Below, one piece after another: positions 44,386 to 53,862 of a stretch of DNA of 64,000 nt; within the stretch, counting starts at the first letter, position 1, and every line of letters starts with the position of its first letter. A program made the translations under genes and the position numbers. This stretch comes from Holophagae bacterium (GTDB lineage: Bacteria; Acidobacteriota; Holophagae; Acanthopleuribacterales; Acanthopleuribacteraceae), in NCBI GenBank assembly GCA_030429565.1, contig JAUIFE010000009.1:62001-126000 (forward strand). The letters are read 5' to 3'. The notes beneath the pieces are model-generated. The model saw only the letters and a program-made list of their open reading frames with translations. It did not search any database and was not told where the DNA came from.

Positions 44386-46500
44386 ATGTTGCGCAATTCC
44401 GTTGCTTTCATCTTGTTTCTTTTCTTGGCCTTGTCGCCGTTGCTCGCTCAAGAAACCGCTGCTGACGATCAAACCCAGGCACACGCCGATACCGATACCG
44501 ATGTGCTGGAAGACATGGTCGTTTTTGGGCCCGACGACCTGAAACTGATTGCCGACGACGCCGCCGGCGCGCTCAAAATTCAAACCTCGTTGATGGAAAC
44601 GCCCTTGTCGGTCTCCGTTTTGACCGGCCAACGTTTGCGCGATTTCAATGCGCAAACCGTGCAAGACACGCTGGTCTATACTGCCGGCGTCCACGCCGGC
44701 GCTTACGGCGTCGATCCGCGCGGCGACTGGTCCTCGATTCGCGGCGCCTCGCCCACCATCTTTGTCGACGGCATGCAGTCGCTGTTTGGCAACTACAACA
44801 ACACGCGACCCAACACCTTTAGCCTCAGCCAAGTCGAAATTTTGAAAGGGCCGTCCTCCGTCATGTATGGACAAGGCTCCACCGGCGGCATTATCAATTT
44901 GGTTTCCAAACGACCCAAAGCAGAAACCAGTCGCGAGCTGTGGATGTCCTACGGCAGTTTTAGCCGCAAACAGGCCAATGTTGATTTCACCGGTCCACTC
45001 AGCCAGGACGGCCGTTTGCTGTATCGTTTGGTCGCCACGGCCAAAGACAGCGATTCGCAAACCAACCACGTGCCCGACAACGCGCTTTTGGTCGCGCCTT
45101 CCTTAACCTGGCTACCGAGCGACACCACGGCCGTGACCCTCTTGCTTAATTACCAGGAAAACGAATCGGGTACCGGCACCCAGTTTTTACCTTGGGAAGG
45201 CACCATCCTGCCGAGCCGCTTTGGCCAAATCGATCCCGGCGTGTTTCTCAGTGAACCCGAATGGGATTCTTACGATTCCGAACAAACTGCTTTGACGCTG
45301 ATTGTTGATCATAAGCTCAATGAAACATGGCAGGTCCATGCGCGCTCGCGTTACGCCGACAGCAGTGCCGATTACAACTCAATGTGGCCGTCCTTCCCGC
45401 CGACTTTCCTCGAAGACGGTCGCTCGCTGGTGCGCACGGCTTATGTGAGCGACGCCGCTTCCGAGGTCTTCGTTGGCGACGTTCAGCTTAAAGGTGCTTT
45501 CGATTCAGGGCGTTGGCAGAGTAAGTTGCTGGTTGGTTTCGACTTCCAAGACGCTACCACCGATAACGACTTTTACTATGGTTACGGCCAAGGCGGCGTC
45601 ATCGACGCATTCGATCCGGTTTACGGTAATGTTCCGACCAACACGCCGGTCACCGATTACCCTGAAAATGAAACCAATCAGCGCGGGCTCTACCTCAGCG
45701 GTCATGTCAAATTCGACGACCACTGGGTGGTGACGACCGGATTGCGTTACGACGAAACCGAATCGGAAGTGGTTGGCACCGGCGCGTCCCAAAAAGACGA
45801 CGCGGTGACCGGTCGTCTCGGTTTGCTGTACCACGGCGACGCCGGTATTTCACCTTATGTCAGCTTCTCACAGTCGTTTCTGCCCGTGATTGGGACGGGT
45901 GCCGACGGGCGCCCCTACCAGCCTCGCGAAGGTGAACAACTGGAAGCCGGCTTAAAGTGGCAGCCCCAACACGGGCGCGGTTTACTGACCGCCGCCGCGT
46001 TTAAGATTAACGATAAAAACAACCTGACGCCCGACCTGAACAACCCGCAGCAACGCATTCAAACCGGTGAAATTGAAATCAACGGGTTCGAGCTGGAAGG
46101 GCAGTGGTCGTGGTATCAGTGGTCGCTGTTGGCCGCTTACGCTTACACCGACGCGGAAATTGCCGCAGCCAACGACGGCAGTCAAGGCAACCATGTTGCG
46201 ACGATTCCCGACCAGACCGCTTCGTTGTGGGCGACGTTCCGGCCCAGTGCGTGGCCAGGCGTCAGTGTGGCCGGCGGCGTGCGTTACGTGGGCCCCAGTT
46301 GGGACGGCGCCGATCGCTTCAGTGTGCCCAGTTACACCTTGGCCGACTTGCAAATTGGATACACCTACCGTTCGATTAACTTCTCCATCGACGTCGACAA
46401 CATCACCGACAAAGTCTACCTGTCGTCGGTATTGGCGCGCGGTGACAGCTTCTACGGGGCGCGGCGCAACATTAGCGCGAGCGTGCGCTACGTTTTTTAG
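44386..46500 (+). CDS. TonB-dependent siderophore receptor
   Basis: A 704-aa outer-membrane receptor with a signal peptide (cut near LLAQ). The plug domain contains ETPLSVSVLTGQRL, SIRGASPTIFVDGMQ and EILKGPSSVMYGQGSTGGIINLVSK, characteristic of ferric-siderophore receptors (FhuA/FoxA/FpvA type). A 22-strand barrel follows, ending in the aromatic ISASVRYVF. GAGGTG precedes the start. It is followed 10 nt later by a PepSY membrane protein, a frequent partner in siderophore iron release. Confidence 0.95.
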   Translation: MLRNSVAFILFLFLALSPLLAQETAADDQTQAHADTDTDVLEDMVVFGPDDLKLIADDAAGALKIQTSLMETPLSVSVLTGQRLRDFNAQTVQDTLVYTAGVHAGAYGVDPRGDWSSIRGASPTIFVDGMQSLFGNYNNTRPNTFSLSQVEILKGPSSVMYGQGSTGGIINLVSKRPKAETSRELWMSYGSFSRKQANVDFTGPLSQDGRLLYRLVATAKDSDSQTNHVPDNALLVAPSLTWLPSDTTAVTLLLNYQENESGTGTQFLPWEGTILPSRFGQIDPGVFLSEPEWDSYDSEQTALTLIVDHKLNETWQVHARSRYADSSADYNSMWPSFPPTFLEDGRSLVRTAYVSDAASEVFVGDVQLKGAFDSGRWQSKLLVGFDFQDATTDNDFYYGYGQGGVIDAFDPVYGNVPTNTPVTDYPENETNQRGLYLSGHVKFDDHWVVTTGLRYDETESEVVGTGASQKDDAVTGRLGLLYHGDAGISPYVSFSQSFLPVIGTGADGRPYQPREGEQLEAGLKWQPQHGRGLLTAAAFKINDKNNLTPDLNNPQQRIQTGEIEINGFELEGQWSWYQWSLLAAYAYTDAEIAAANDGSQGNHVATIPDQTASLWATFRPSAWPGVSVAGGVRYVGPSWDGADRFSVPSYTLADLQIGYTYRSINFSIDVDNITDKVYLSSVLARGDSFYGARRNISASVRYVF

Positions 46501-46510
46501 GGGTTAATCC

Positions 46511-47641
46511 ATGGCGCTGAAAAAGAAAACATTGTGGCGTTTGCACGCTTGGCTGGGTTTGCTCGCCGGCGTGCCGCTGCTAATCATTGCACTGACCGGT
46601 AGTTGGTTGGTTTTTAAACCCGAGCTCGACGCGTTGCTTTTGCCGGAACGAACCCAAATCGAAGCCGCCGCCGAAGGTCGACGATCACTGGATGTCCTGC
46701 TGGCTCTGGTTCGAGAGGCGCATCCGGACGAGGTGGTGGTTGGCTGGGCGCCGGCGGAGTCGGCGACGCGATCCGATGTTTTGTTTGTGATCAAAAAGGG
46801 CAGCGGTCTGTGGCGCAAAATGTACCTGGACGCGCAGCAGGGGCGTTTGCTGACCGAACCCTTGGCGCTGGAAGACGGCGTTAACGACTGGCTGTTGTCG
46901 CTGCATTACACCTTGCTGGGCGGCCACTTGGGCATGCTGTTGGCGGGTGTGGTGGCGTTAATGCTGATTGGCTTGGGCGTCACGGGCTTTCTGATTTACC
47001 GACGTTTCTGGCGACGATTGTTCACGCTTAACTTGCGTCAGGCTTGGCGTGGTTTGGCGGGCGAGTTCCATCGCAAGTTAGGGGTGATCGCGGCGCCGCT
47101 GTTTCTGATTATGGGCGTGACCGGCGCTTATTGGAACATCACTCATGCCGTGGCCGACCTTGCCGAGCACGGTTTGAGCGAAGAGCATGAGATCGTGACC
47201 GGTTCATGGTTGGGCGCCGGCCTCTCGCTCGATGCGTTGGCCGACCAGTGTGCGGCGGCGGTGCCTGGCTACCAACCGGCCTACATTGCTTTGCCCAAGG
47301 ACGAGCAGGGTTTGGTTACCTTTTACGGACAAGTTCCCGAGCGCGGCTTTTTGCGCAGTCCTTACGGCATTACCTTTAGCTTTCAGCGCGAGCACGGCAA
47401 ACTGATTGCTGAAACCGATATTCGCACGCAAGGTTTGGTGCTGCAGGTAATCGATGCGTTTCGCCCGCTGCACTTCGGCAATTTTGGCGGCTTGCCTGTG
47501 AAGCTTTTTTATTGTTTGTTTGGGATGTTGCCGGCCTGGTTGGCGTTGTCCGGTTTTGCCGTTTTTGTGTTGCGCCGCAAGAAGGCGGGCAAGGGCGCCG
47601 GCAAATCGGCGGCACCGGATAAAGCCCGTATTGCGGCCTGA
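46511..47641 (+). CDS. PepSY-associated membrane protein, probable siderophore reductase
   Basis: A 376-aa inner-membrane protein with four hydrophobic segments (about residues 13-35, 135-165, 190-215, 335-360). Conserved histidines lie at helix ends (RLHAWLGLLAG, SLHYTLLGGHLGM, FHRKLGV, LHFGNFGG), as in PepSY_TM/PiuB proteins. These are thought to bind haem and reduce ferric siderophores in the periplasm. It is cotranscribed with the receptor, which supports iron uptake. The C-terminus is Lys/Ala-rich. Confidence 0.88.
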   Translation: MALKKKTLWRLHAWLGLLAGVPLLIIALTGSWLVFKPELDALLLPERTQIEAAAEGRRSLDVLLALVREAHPDEVVVGWAPAESATRSDVLFVIKKGSGLWRKMYLDAQQGRLLTEPLALEDGVNDWLLSLHYTLLGGHLGMLLAGVVALMLIGLGVTGFLIYRRFWRRLFTLNLRQAWRGLAGEFHRKLGVIAAPLFLIMGVTGAYWNITHAVADLAEHGLSEEHEIVTGSWLGAGLSLDALADQCAAAVPGYQPAYIALPKDEQGLVTFYGQVPERGFLRSPYGITFSFQREHGKLIAETDIRTQGLVLQVIDAFRPLHFGNFGGLPVKLFYCLFGMLPAWLALSGFAVFVLRRKKAGKGAGKSAAPDKARIAA

Positions 47642-47642
47642 C

Positions 47643-47699
47643 GAAGGACGGGGACACGTGAAGGACGGGGACACGGACGAAGTGAAGGACGGGGACACG
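47643..47699. repeat. Three copies of a 16-nt unit (GAAGGACGGGGACACG)
   Basis: Exact copies at 47643-47658, 47660-47675 and 47684-47699, starting one base after the PepSY gene stop. Function unknown. Confidence 0.85.
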
Positions 47700-47760
47700 C
47701 ACCGTTTGTGGTTTGTTTTGTTTGTCGTGCGGGGTCATGGCGGTAGGTTGCGATTTTGTG

Positions 47761-47946
47761 TGGCGCCTTCAGCGCCAGGCGTTCGTGAACCCCAGAGACC
47801 CAGGGTTGAAACCCTGGGCTGCTATGTGTCGCCCCGTTGGGGCTGCCGGCCGTGGTTCGCCTCACGGCGAACGTTTAAATGAAGCATGGGCCGGACATGG
47901 CGGTGTGGACGCCCCTTCAGGGCGTCCCGGATCAGTTGATCCTGGG
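47761..47946. repeat. Cluster of six consecutive hairpins
   Basis: Inverted repeats follow one another: TGGCGC/GCGCCA, CCCAGGGT/ACCCTGGG (loop TGAA), GCCCC/GGGGC, GTTCGCC/GGCGAAC, GGACGCCC/GGGCGTCC and GGATCA/TGATCC. No protein frame is supported. Likely a structured non-coding or REP-like mobile repeat between convergent genes, and it may terminate transcripts from both sides. Confidence 0.8.
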
Positions 47947-47962
47947 TTGTCGGCGGCCTCGG

Positions 47963-49585
47963 TTAATGCAACAGCGACGGTAACCACTGCTTGGGCGCGC
48001 TGAAGCCGAGGATTTCGACAGCGGTTGCCGCGACCTGGCCAATGCCCAGTGCTTTCGATTGCGCCAGCTCTCCTTTGACTTGGTTGGCGGGATCGTATAG
48101 GACAAACGGCACGCGGCTTAAGGTGTGCGAGGTTTTGGCTTTGAAGTGACCTTCCTCGTCTTTGATCGGTTGGCCTTTTTTGTCGAACTCGTACATTTCA
48201 TCGCAGTTGCCGTGGTCGGCGGTAATCATGGCGACACCGCCGACGGCTTTGACGGCCGTCAATAGGCGCCGCAGTTCCAGGTCAAGACACGACATACCCG
48301 TGATTGCCGCGTCGAGGTTGCCGGTGTGGCCGACCATGTCGCCGTTGGCGTAGTTTACGCGGAGGAAGCGGTGTTGACCGGACTTGACGGCTTTGATCAG
48401 CGCATCGGTGATTTCGGCGGCTTTCATCCACGGCCGCTGATCGAAGGGCAGCAGATCACTGGGGATTTCCATGTAGGTTTCACTGCCCGCATCGACCTTG
48501 CCGGAACGGTTCCCGTTCCAAAAGTAGGTGACATGGCCGTACTTTTGCGTTTCGGAAATGGCGAATTGGCTGACCTTCTCGGGCACCAAAAACTCGGTGA
48601 GCGTGTTGGTGATTTTGGGCGGGCCGACAAGGAAGTGATTGGGGCTGGGTAAATCGCCGTCGTACTGCATCATGCCGGCATAAAAAACGTCGGGTTTCTT
48701 GCCGCGATCAAAATAAGTGAAGGTGTCACCTTCGTCAAAGGCGCGCGAAATTTCGATGGCGCGGTCGCCGCGAAAGTTAAAAAAGACGACACTGTCGCCG
48801 TCGACGATGGGGCCGACCGGGCCGTTGTCGTCGTGAACCACAAAACCCGGCAGATCTTGGTCGATAATGCCTTTGGTTTCTTCGCGGTAACTTTCCAGCG
48901 CTTTCAGGGCGGACGGGAAGGCGCGACCGCGACCCAACACGTGGTGTTCCCAGCCGCGTTGGACCATGGCCCATTCGGCTTCGTAGCGATCCATGGTGAT
49001 TACCATGCGTCCGCCGCCACTGGCAATGCGGTAGTCGTTGCCTTCCTTGTTGCGTTCGGCCAGGAAATCTTCGAGCTGCTGCAAGTACACATGGGCGGTG
49101 GTACCGCCGACATCGCGGCCGTCGAGCAGCACGTGAATGCGCGCGCGCGTGACGCCCTCCTGACCGGCTTGGGTTAGCATGGCGAAGAGGTGTTTGATGT
49201 GGCTGTGGACGTTGCCGTCGGAGAGCAAGCCGATAAAGTGCATGGTGCCGTCGTTTTCTTTGACCTTGGCGACGGCTTGACGCCAGCTTTCGCCGGCAAA
49301 GATGCGGCCGGATTCGATGGCGTCGTTGACGAGCTTGGCGCCCTGATCGTAGACCTGACCGGAGCCGAGCGCGTTGTGGCCAACCTCCGAGTTACCCATA
49401 TCGCCGTCGGAGGGCAAACCGACGGCGGTGCCGTGGGCCCGCAACGTGGTGAAACGTTCGGTGCGTTTGAGGGCGTGCCAGAAGGGCATATGGGCCAGAC
49501 GTTCGGCGTTGCCCAAGCTGCGATCGACCTCGCCGACCCCGTCCAAAACGATTAAAACCAAAGGACCCGAGATACCTTGCGCCAT
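47963..49585 (-). CDS. gpmI: 2,3-bisphosphoglycerate-independent phosphoglycerate mutase
   Basis: A 540-aa glycolytic enzyme interconverting 3- and 2-phosphoglycerate with two Mn ions. Asp15 in LIVLDGVG and Ser66 in GNSEVGH (the phosphorylated Ser) are present, followed by the lid-domain motifs HVLLDGRDVGG and the C-terminal MITADHGNCD metal site. AGGAGG precedes the ATG. It ends next to the hairpin cluster and lies 23 nt downstream of the NTF2-like gene. Confidence 0.96.
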   Translation of the reverse strand: MAQGISGPLVLIVLDGVGEVDRSLGNAERLAHMPFWHALKRTERFTTLRAHGTAVGLPSDGDMGNSEVGHNALGSGQVYDQGAKLVNDAIESGRIFAGESWRQAVAKVKENDGTMHFIGLLSDGNVHSHIKHLFAMLTQAGQEGVTRARIHVLLDGRDVGGTTAHVYLQQLEDFLAERNKEGNDYRIASGGGRMVITMDRYEAEWAMVQRGWEHHVLGRGRAFPSALKALESYREETKGIIDQDLPGFVVHDDNGPVGPIVDGDSVVFFNFRGDRAIEISRAFDEGDTFTYFDRGKKPDVFYAGMMQYDGDLPSPNHFLVGPPKITNTLTEFLVPEKVSQFAISETQKYGHVTYFWNGNRSGKVDAGSETYMEIPSDLLPFDQRPWMKAAEITDALIKAVKSGQHRFLRVNYANGDMVGHTGNLDAAITGMSCLDLELRRLLTAVKAVGGVAMITADHGNCDEMYEFDKKGQPIKDEEGHFKAKTSHTLSRVPFVLYDPANQVKGELAQSKALGIGQVAATAVEILGFSAPKQWLPSLLH

Positions 49586-49608
49586 AACGGCCTCCTCATT
49601 GTGGGGTG

Positions 49609-50082
49609 TTATTCACCGTAACCACCGTTCCATTTCGCTTGCCACACGCGCCAGGTGCCGTCCTCGTTGCGAAAGGTGACGCTAAACGAGCCGCGTTCGG
49701 TGGGAACCGGCGTTTCGCCCATCAACAGATCGAGGGTGGTTTCGCGCACGTCGGGGCTGCTGCTCTCGTAAATGGTCACGTCGATGATATTCAAATATAT
49801 TTTGGGATGGCGTTTATAGATGCTGTTGAGCATAAACAACATTGCTTGTTTGCCACGACCTTGTTCGTCTTTAATGTCGTCGCTCAGGTGTTTCTTGAAG
49901 GCGTCGAGTTCCTTGTTTTCGGCGGCGGCGACCATTTCCTCGAAGGCACGGTTAATTTGGGTTTTGGCGTCGCCTTTGTCACCCTGCGGCCAGGAGACAA
50001 ACACAATGCCTGCAAGGACAAGCAGAAACACCACCAGTGATTGCTTTTGTCGTGGTCCAAACAGTTCGGCGGGTGCAGCCAT
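49609..50082 (-). CDS. Membrane-anchored NTF2/SnoaL-like protein
   Basis: A 157-aa protein with one transmembrane helix (residues 15-30, SLVVFLLVLAGIVFVSW), then a helix INRAFEEMVAAAENKELDAFKKHLSDD and curved strands (SFSVTFRNEDGTWRVWQAKW), typical of the cone-shaped NTF2-like fold. It is likely periplasmic-facing. Probably cotranscribed with gpmI. No ligand can be named. Confidence 0.65.
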   Translation of the reverse strand: MAAPAELFGPRQKQSLVVFLLVLAGIVFVSWPQGDKGDAKTQINRAFEEMVAAAENKELDAFKKHLSDDIKDEQGRGKQAMLFMLNSIYKRHPKIYLNIIDVTIYESSSPDVRETTLDLLMGETPVPTERGSFSVTFRNEDGTWRVWQAKWNGGYGE

Positions 50083-50280
50083 TCAAGCCATCCTTTTGAC
50101 ATGTGCCGGGGATCAAAAAGACATTCTAACGTGAAACGGGCGGGCAGGGGGTATTGGGGCGTAAAAGCGAGCGACTAAGGTGCTGCGCGAGTGGTGCTTG
50201 GCGAGCGACACGCGGTATGGGCGACATACCGCGTGGTTGCGGCGATGGGATGGGTGGTGGGGGGCGTGATACGCGGCGGT

Positions 50281-50946
50281 TCAGCGTTTCGGCCAGGGAA
50301 TCGCCAGCGAATATTCACGCCTCTTTTCGTTAAAAAAGCTGTGAACCCAACCGTTTTGTTCAAGACGAACGAGGATCTTTTTGGCGCGGTGGGTGCCGAT
50401 GTTGCACGCTTTGGCCAGTTGGGCACAGGTTTGTCGCGGTGACTCGTGCAGCTTGGTGAGCATGAGTTCGGCGTGGCGGTCGAGATCCTTGATGTTGACT
50501 TCCACCTCGGTCGAGGTGGATTTGCACATGGTTTTTAAGCTCTTGCGGTCAAGAGGTAGGTTCTCTTTATCAGAGCGAAAGAACGGCCACGCATCCTTGG
50601 GGTTGTTGGGGTCAATCGCGTAAACCGGCTTGTCCTCGGATTCGGGAATGTCAACGACCAGGATGCGCACATTACGCATGGGCTCCCAGACCTTACATTC
50701 GGGTTGAATCGCCGGTTGGCAATTGAATGCGGCGACTTGTTCGACGAGTTCGCGCGTGCCTTCTACGCTCTCCACGCCCATTAGGCTGCCGTCGTCGCGG
50801 ACACCGATAAACACGGTGCCGCCGGCCGAATTGGAGAATGCGGAGAAGGAACGGGCTAGGCGGTCGAGCTTGGGGATTTGTTGCTTGAACTCGACCTGAA
50901 TACTTTCACCCGAGCGTACCAGTTTATGCCATCGTTTTGATTCCAT
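50281..50946 (-). CDS. AlbA_2/Schlafen-like DNA-binding domain protein with winged helix
   Basis: A 221-aa protein. Residues 8-130 form an AlbA_2 (Schlafen-like, PF04326) domain: GESIQVEFKQQI, FSAFSNSAGGTVFIGVRDDGSLMGV, and RNVRILVVDIPESEDKPVYA. The C-terminal part (about 155-215) is a winged helix (TCAQLAKACNIGTHRAKKILVRLEQ). Its ATG overlaps the TAA of valS by one base (TAATG), so translation is coupled to the synthetase. Role probably regulatory; target unknown. Confidence 0.8.
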   Translation of the reverse strand: MESKRWHKLVRSGESIQVEFKQQIPKLDRLARSFSAFSNSAGGTVFIGVRDDGSLMGVESVEGTRELVEQVAAFNCQPAIQPECKVWEPMRNVRILVVDIPESEDKPVYAIDPNNPKDAWPFFRSDKENLPLDRKSLKTMCKSTSTEVEVNIKDLDRHAELMLTKLHESPRQTCAQLAKACNIGTHRAKKILVRLEQNGWVHSFFNEKRREYSLAIPWPKR

Positions 50947-53597
50947 TAAGCCTGTCCCAACTCTTTGAGGTCCTCCCGCGTCTGACGCAGCGTTTCAATT
51001 TGCCGTTCGAGTTCTTCAAAATCAGCGCGAGTTTTGGCGACGACGGCCTCGGGCGCGCTGTCGACAAATTTTTTGTTGTTAAGGCGACCACGCAGGCCGC
51101 CGATCTCTTTTTCAAGTTTGGCCAATTTGGTGTCAATTTTACCCAATTCAGCGTCGATATCCAAGTGACCGCGCAGATCGACATAGGCATTCATGCCTTC
51201 GACGACGATGGCGGTGCAGCCTTGCGGCGCATTGTCTTCGCTGAGGAAGTGGGTTTGGTTGAGACCGGCCAATTTGAACAAAACGGGTTTGATCTCTTCC
51301 AGGTAACCCTGTTGCTGTTCGTCGGCAAACAGGTAGAGGTCGAATTTGGCGCTGTTGGGCAAGCCGTAGGACTTGCGAATGGCGCGGCAGCCGGTGATCA
51401 CGCCTTTGACGGCGCCGACGAAGGTTTCCACATCGGGTTGAATGGCGTCGGTATCGGGTGTGGGCCAGTTTTGGTTGACGAGGTACTGGCCGTCATTGCG
51501 CGGGTCGAGGTGGTGCCACAGTTCTTCGGTGACAAAGGGCATGAAGGGGTGCAGCAGGCGCAAGCACTGGTCGATGACGGCACGGGTGCGGCCGAGCAAG
51601 ACGGCGCGGCCGGCGGCGTCGGCTTCCTTTTGCAGCGGCTTCACGAATTCGACGTACCAGTCGCAGAAATCGCCCCAGAAGAAGTTGTAAATGCGAACGG
51701 CGGCGTTGGCGAGACGGAACTCACTGAGGTCGGTGGTCATCTCTTGAATGGTGGTGTTGAGGCGGCTGATAATCCAGCGGCCGACCATATCGGGTTGTTG
51801 GGCGGCCCAGTTGTCGTCGGCGGTGACGTCTTCGAAGGTCATCTGCAGGAAACGGTTGGCGTTCCAGATCTTGGTGCAGAAGCTGCGACCCAACTCGCAG
51901 GATTTGTCGGAATAACGGGTGTCCTCACCGAAAGGCGTGTTGTAAACCATGGAGAAACGCAGCGCGTCGGCGCCGTATTTTTTAATGATGTCGAGTGGGT
52001 CGGGCGAGTTGCCGAGCGTTTTCGACATCTTGCGGCCTTCTTCATCGCGCACAATACCGTTGAAGTAGACGTCCTTAAAGGGAATCTCCTCCATGAACTC
52101 GGTGCCGCTCATGATCATGCGCGCGACCCAGAAGAAAATGATGTCGGCGGCGGTGACCAGGGTGCTGGTGGGGTAGAAGTAGTTGAGGTCGGCCGTTTTT
52201 TCGGGCCAACCGAAGACGCTGAAGGGCCACAGCCACGAGCTGGCCCAGGTATCCATGACGTCGGGGTCCTGCTGAATTTTGGCGGAGCCGCAGTGACTGC
52301 AAACCTCGGCCGGGACAACCGAGCAGGTTTCGCCGTGGCAGTCGTCGCAGTACCAAACGGGAATGCGGTGGCCCCACTTGAGCTGGCGCGAAATACACCA
52401 GTCGCGAATGTTTTCCAACCAGTGGCGATAGGTGTTGACCCAGCGTTCGGGGTGGAATTTAATCTCGCCGTCTTCAACGACCTGCAACGCTTTTTTGGCC
52501 ATGGGTTCCATGCGAATGAACCACTGCTCGCTCAGGTAAGGTTCGATGACGTCTTTGGTGCGGTAACACAAACCAACGGACACTTTGTGGGGTTCGGTTT
52601 TGAGGAGGAAGCCCAGTTCGTCCATGGCCTTGACCACAGCCTTGCGACATTCGAAGCGGTCCATGCCGCGGAACGCCTCTGGGACACGGTCGTTCATGAT
52701 GCCGCGACGGTCCATCACCACAATCATGGGGACGTCGGTGTCCTGCGCCATTTCGAAATCTTCTTTACTGTGGGCGGGCGTGACTTTGACGCAGCCGGTG
52801 CCAAACTCGGCGTCAACCAAACGGTGCGCAATAATCGGAATCTCGCGGTCGACCAACGGCAGCTTCAGCGTTTTGCCGATGAGGTGTTGGTAGCGTTCGT
52901 CGCTGGGGTTGACCGCCACGGCGGTATCACCGAGCATGGTTTCGGGGCGCGTGGTGGCCACGACCAAATGGCCGCTGCCGTCGCTGAGCGGGTACTTTAA
53001 GTGCCACAGGAAGCTGTCGCGCGTTTCGCGTTCAACTTCGTCGTCGGAAAGCGCGGTCTGCAGGGCCGGACACCAGTTGACGATGTACTTGCCGCGATAG
53101 ACCAGTTTCTTGTCGTAGAGCTGTTTGAAGACTTCCAACACGGCGTGCGAGAGGCCGTCGTCCATGGTGAAGCGCTCGCGGTCCCAATCGCAACTGCAGC
53201 CCAATTTGCGCAACTGCTTAATAATGATGCCGCCGTAATTCTCTTTCCAATTCCAGACATGCTCCAAGAACGCTTCGCGTGACAGGGTTTTGGGATCGAT
53301 GCCCTTGGCGCGCAAACCCTCTTCCACTTTCGATTGGGTGGCGATGCCGGCGTGGTCGGTGCCTGGCACCCAACAGGTCTCGTACCCTTCCATTTTCTTC
53401 CAGCGAATCAGGATGTCCTGAATCGTGTTGTTGAGCACGTGACCCATGTGAAGCATGCCCGTGACGTTGGGCGGAGGAATCACCACGGTGTAGGGTTCCT
53501 TGTCGGGATTGACTTCCGCGCGGAACAACTTTTGGTTCTCCCATTCGGGATACCAGCGGGATTCGATGGCCTCGTGGTCGTAGTGCTTCTCGAGCAT
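50946..53597 (-). CDS. valS: Valyl-tRNA synthetase
   Basis: An 883-aa class I synthetase. It has the HIGH-type motif HMGH (near residue 45), the editing domain, the zinc motif CxxC...CSHC and KMSKT for KMSKS. A C-terminal coiled coil (LGKIDTKLAKLEKEI...) is typical of ValS. AAGGAG precedes the ATG at 53597. It charges tRNA-Val. The AlbA_2 gene overlaps its stop codon. No T-box is seen upstream. Confidence 0.97.
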   Translation of the reverse strand: MLEKHYDHEAIESRWYPEWENQKLFRAEVNPDKEPYTVVIPPPNVTGMLHMGHVLNNTIQDILIRWKKMEGYETCWVPGTDHAGIATQSKVEEGLRAKGIDPKTLSREAFLEHVWNWKENYGGIIIKQLRKLGCSCDWDRERFTMDDGLSHAVLEVFKQLYDKKLVYRGKYIVNWCPALQTALSDDEVERETRDSFLWHLKYPLSDGSGHLVVATTRPETMLGDTAVAVNPSDERYQHLIGKTLKLPLVDREIPIIAHRLVDAEFGTGCVKVTPAHSKEDFEMAQDTDVPMIVVMDRRGIMNDRVPEAFRGMDRFECRKAVVKAMDELGFLLKTEPHKVSVGLCYRTKDVIEPYLSEQWFIRMEPMAKKALQVVEDGEIKFHPERWVNTYRHWLENIRDWCISRQLKWGHRIPVWYCDDCHGETCSVVPAEVCSHCGSAKIQQDPDVMDTWASSWLWPFSVFGWPEKTADLNYFYPTSTLVTAADIIFFWVARMIMSGTEFMEEIPFKDVYFNGIVRDEEGRKMSKTLGNSPDPLDIIKKYGADALRFSMVYNTPFGEDTRYSDKSCELGRSFCTKIWNANRFLQMTFEDVTADDNWAAQQPDMVGRWIISRLNTTIQEMTTDLSEFRLANAAVRIYNFFWGDFCDWYVEFVKPLQKEADAAGRAVLLGRTRAVIDQCLRLLHPFMPFVTEELWHHLDPRNDGQYLVNQNWPTPDTDAIQPDVETFVGAVKGVITGCRAIRKSYGLPNSAKFDLYLFADEQQQGYLEEIKPVLFKLAGLNQTHFLSEDNAPQGCTAIVVEGMNAYVDLRGHLDIDAELGKIDTKLAKLEKEIGGLRGRLNNKKFVDSAPEAVVAKTRADFEELERQIETLRQTREDLKELGQA

Positions 53598-53753
53598 AAC
53601 TTCTCCTTGAGAAAATGGATTGGACGGTGCGGGTTGAGGGCGAGAAACGCCCGGAATTTCGCATTATACAAAAATTAGGTGGGCGCTGTCGTGCCCGCCT
53701 GCATTTTGCGGCATAAAACCCCCGGGTGTGGCGCTGGGCTTAGGCTTCATCCC

Positions 53754-53789
53754 AAAAGAAAACGCCGCCAATCCCGAAGGACGGCGGCG
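53754..53789 (-). terminator. Rho-independent terminator of the kinase-fold gene
   Basis: CGCCGCC / GGCGGCG stem followed on the minus strand by TTTTCTTTT. It lies 73 nt after the stop at 53863. Confidence 0.8.
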
Positions 53790-53862
53790 GAAGTCTGTGA
53801 AAAAATCGGTTTTGAGTGATGACCGATAAAGCGATGTCGGGGGCGCCCAAACGCCTGTCGGT

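Noticed and set aside
50937..53000. 687-aa plus-strand frame opposite valS
   Set aside because: Antisense to a certain valS; glycine/valine-rich shadow composition and no ribosome site.
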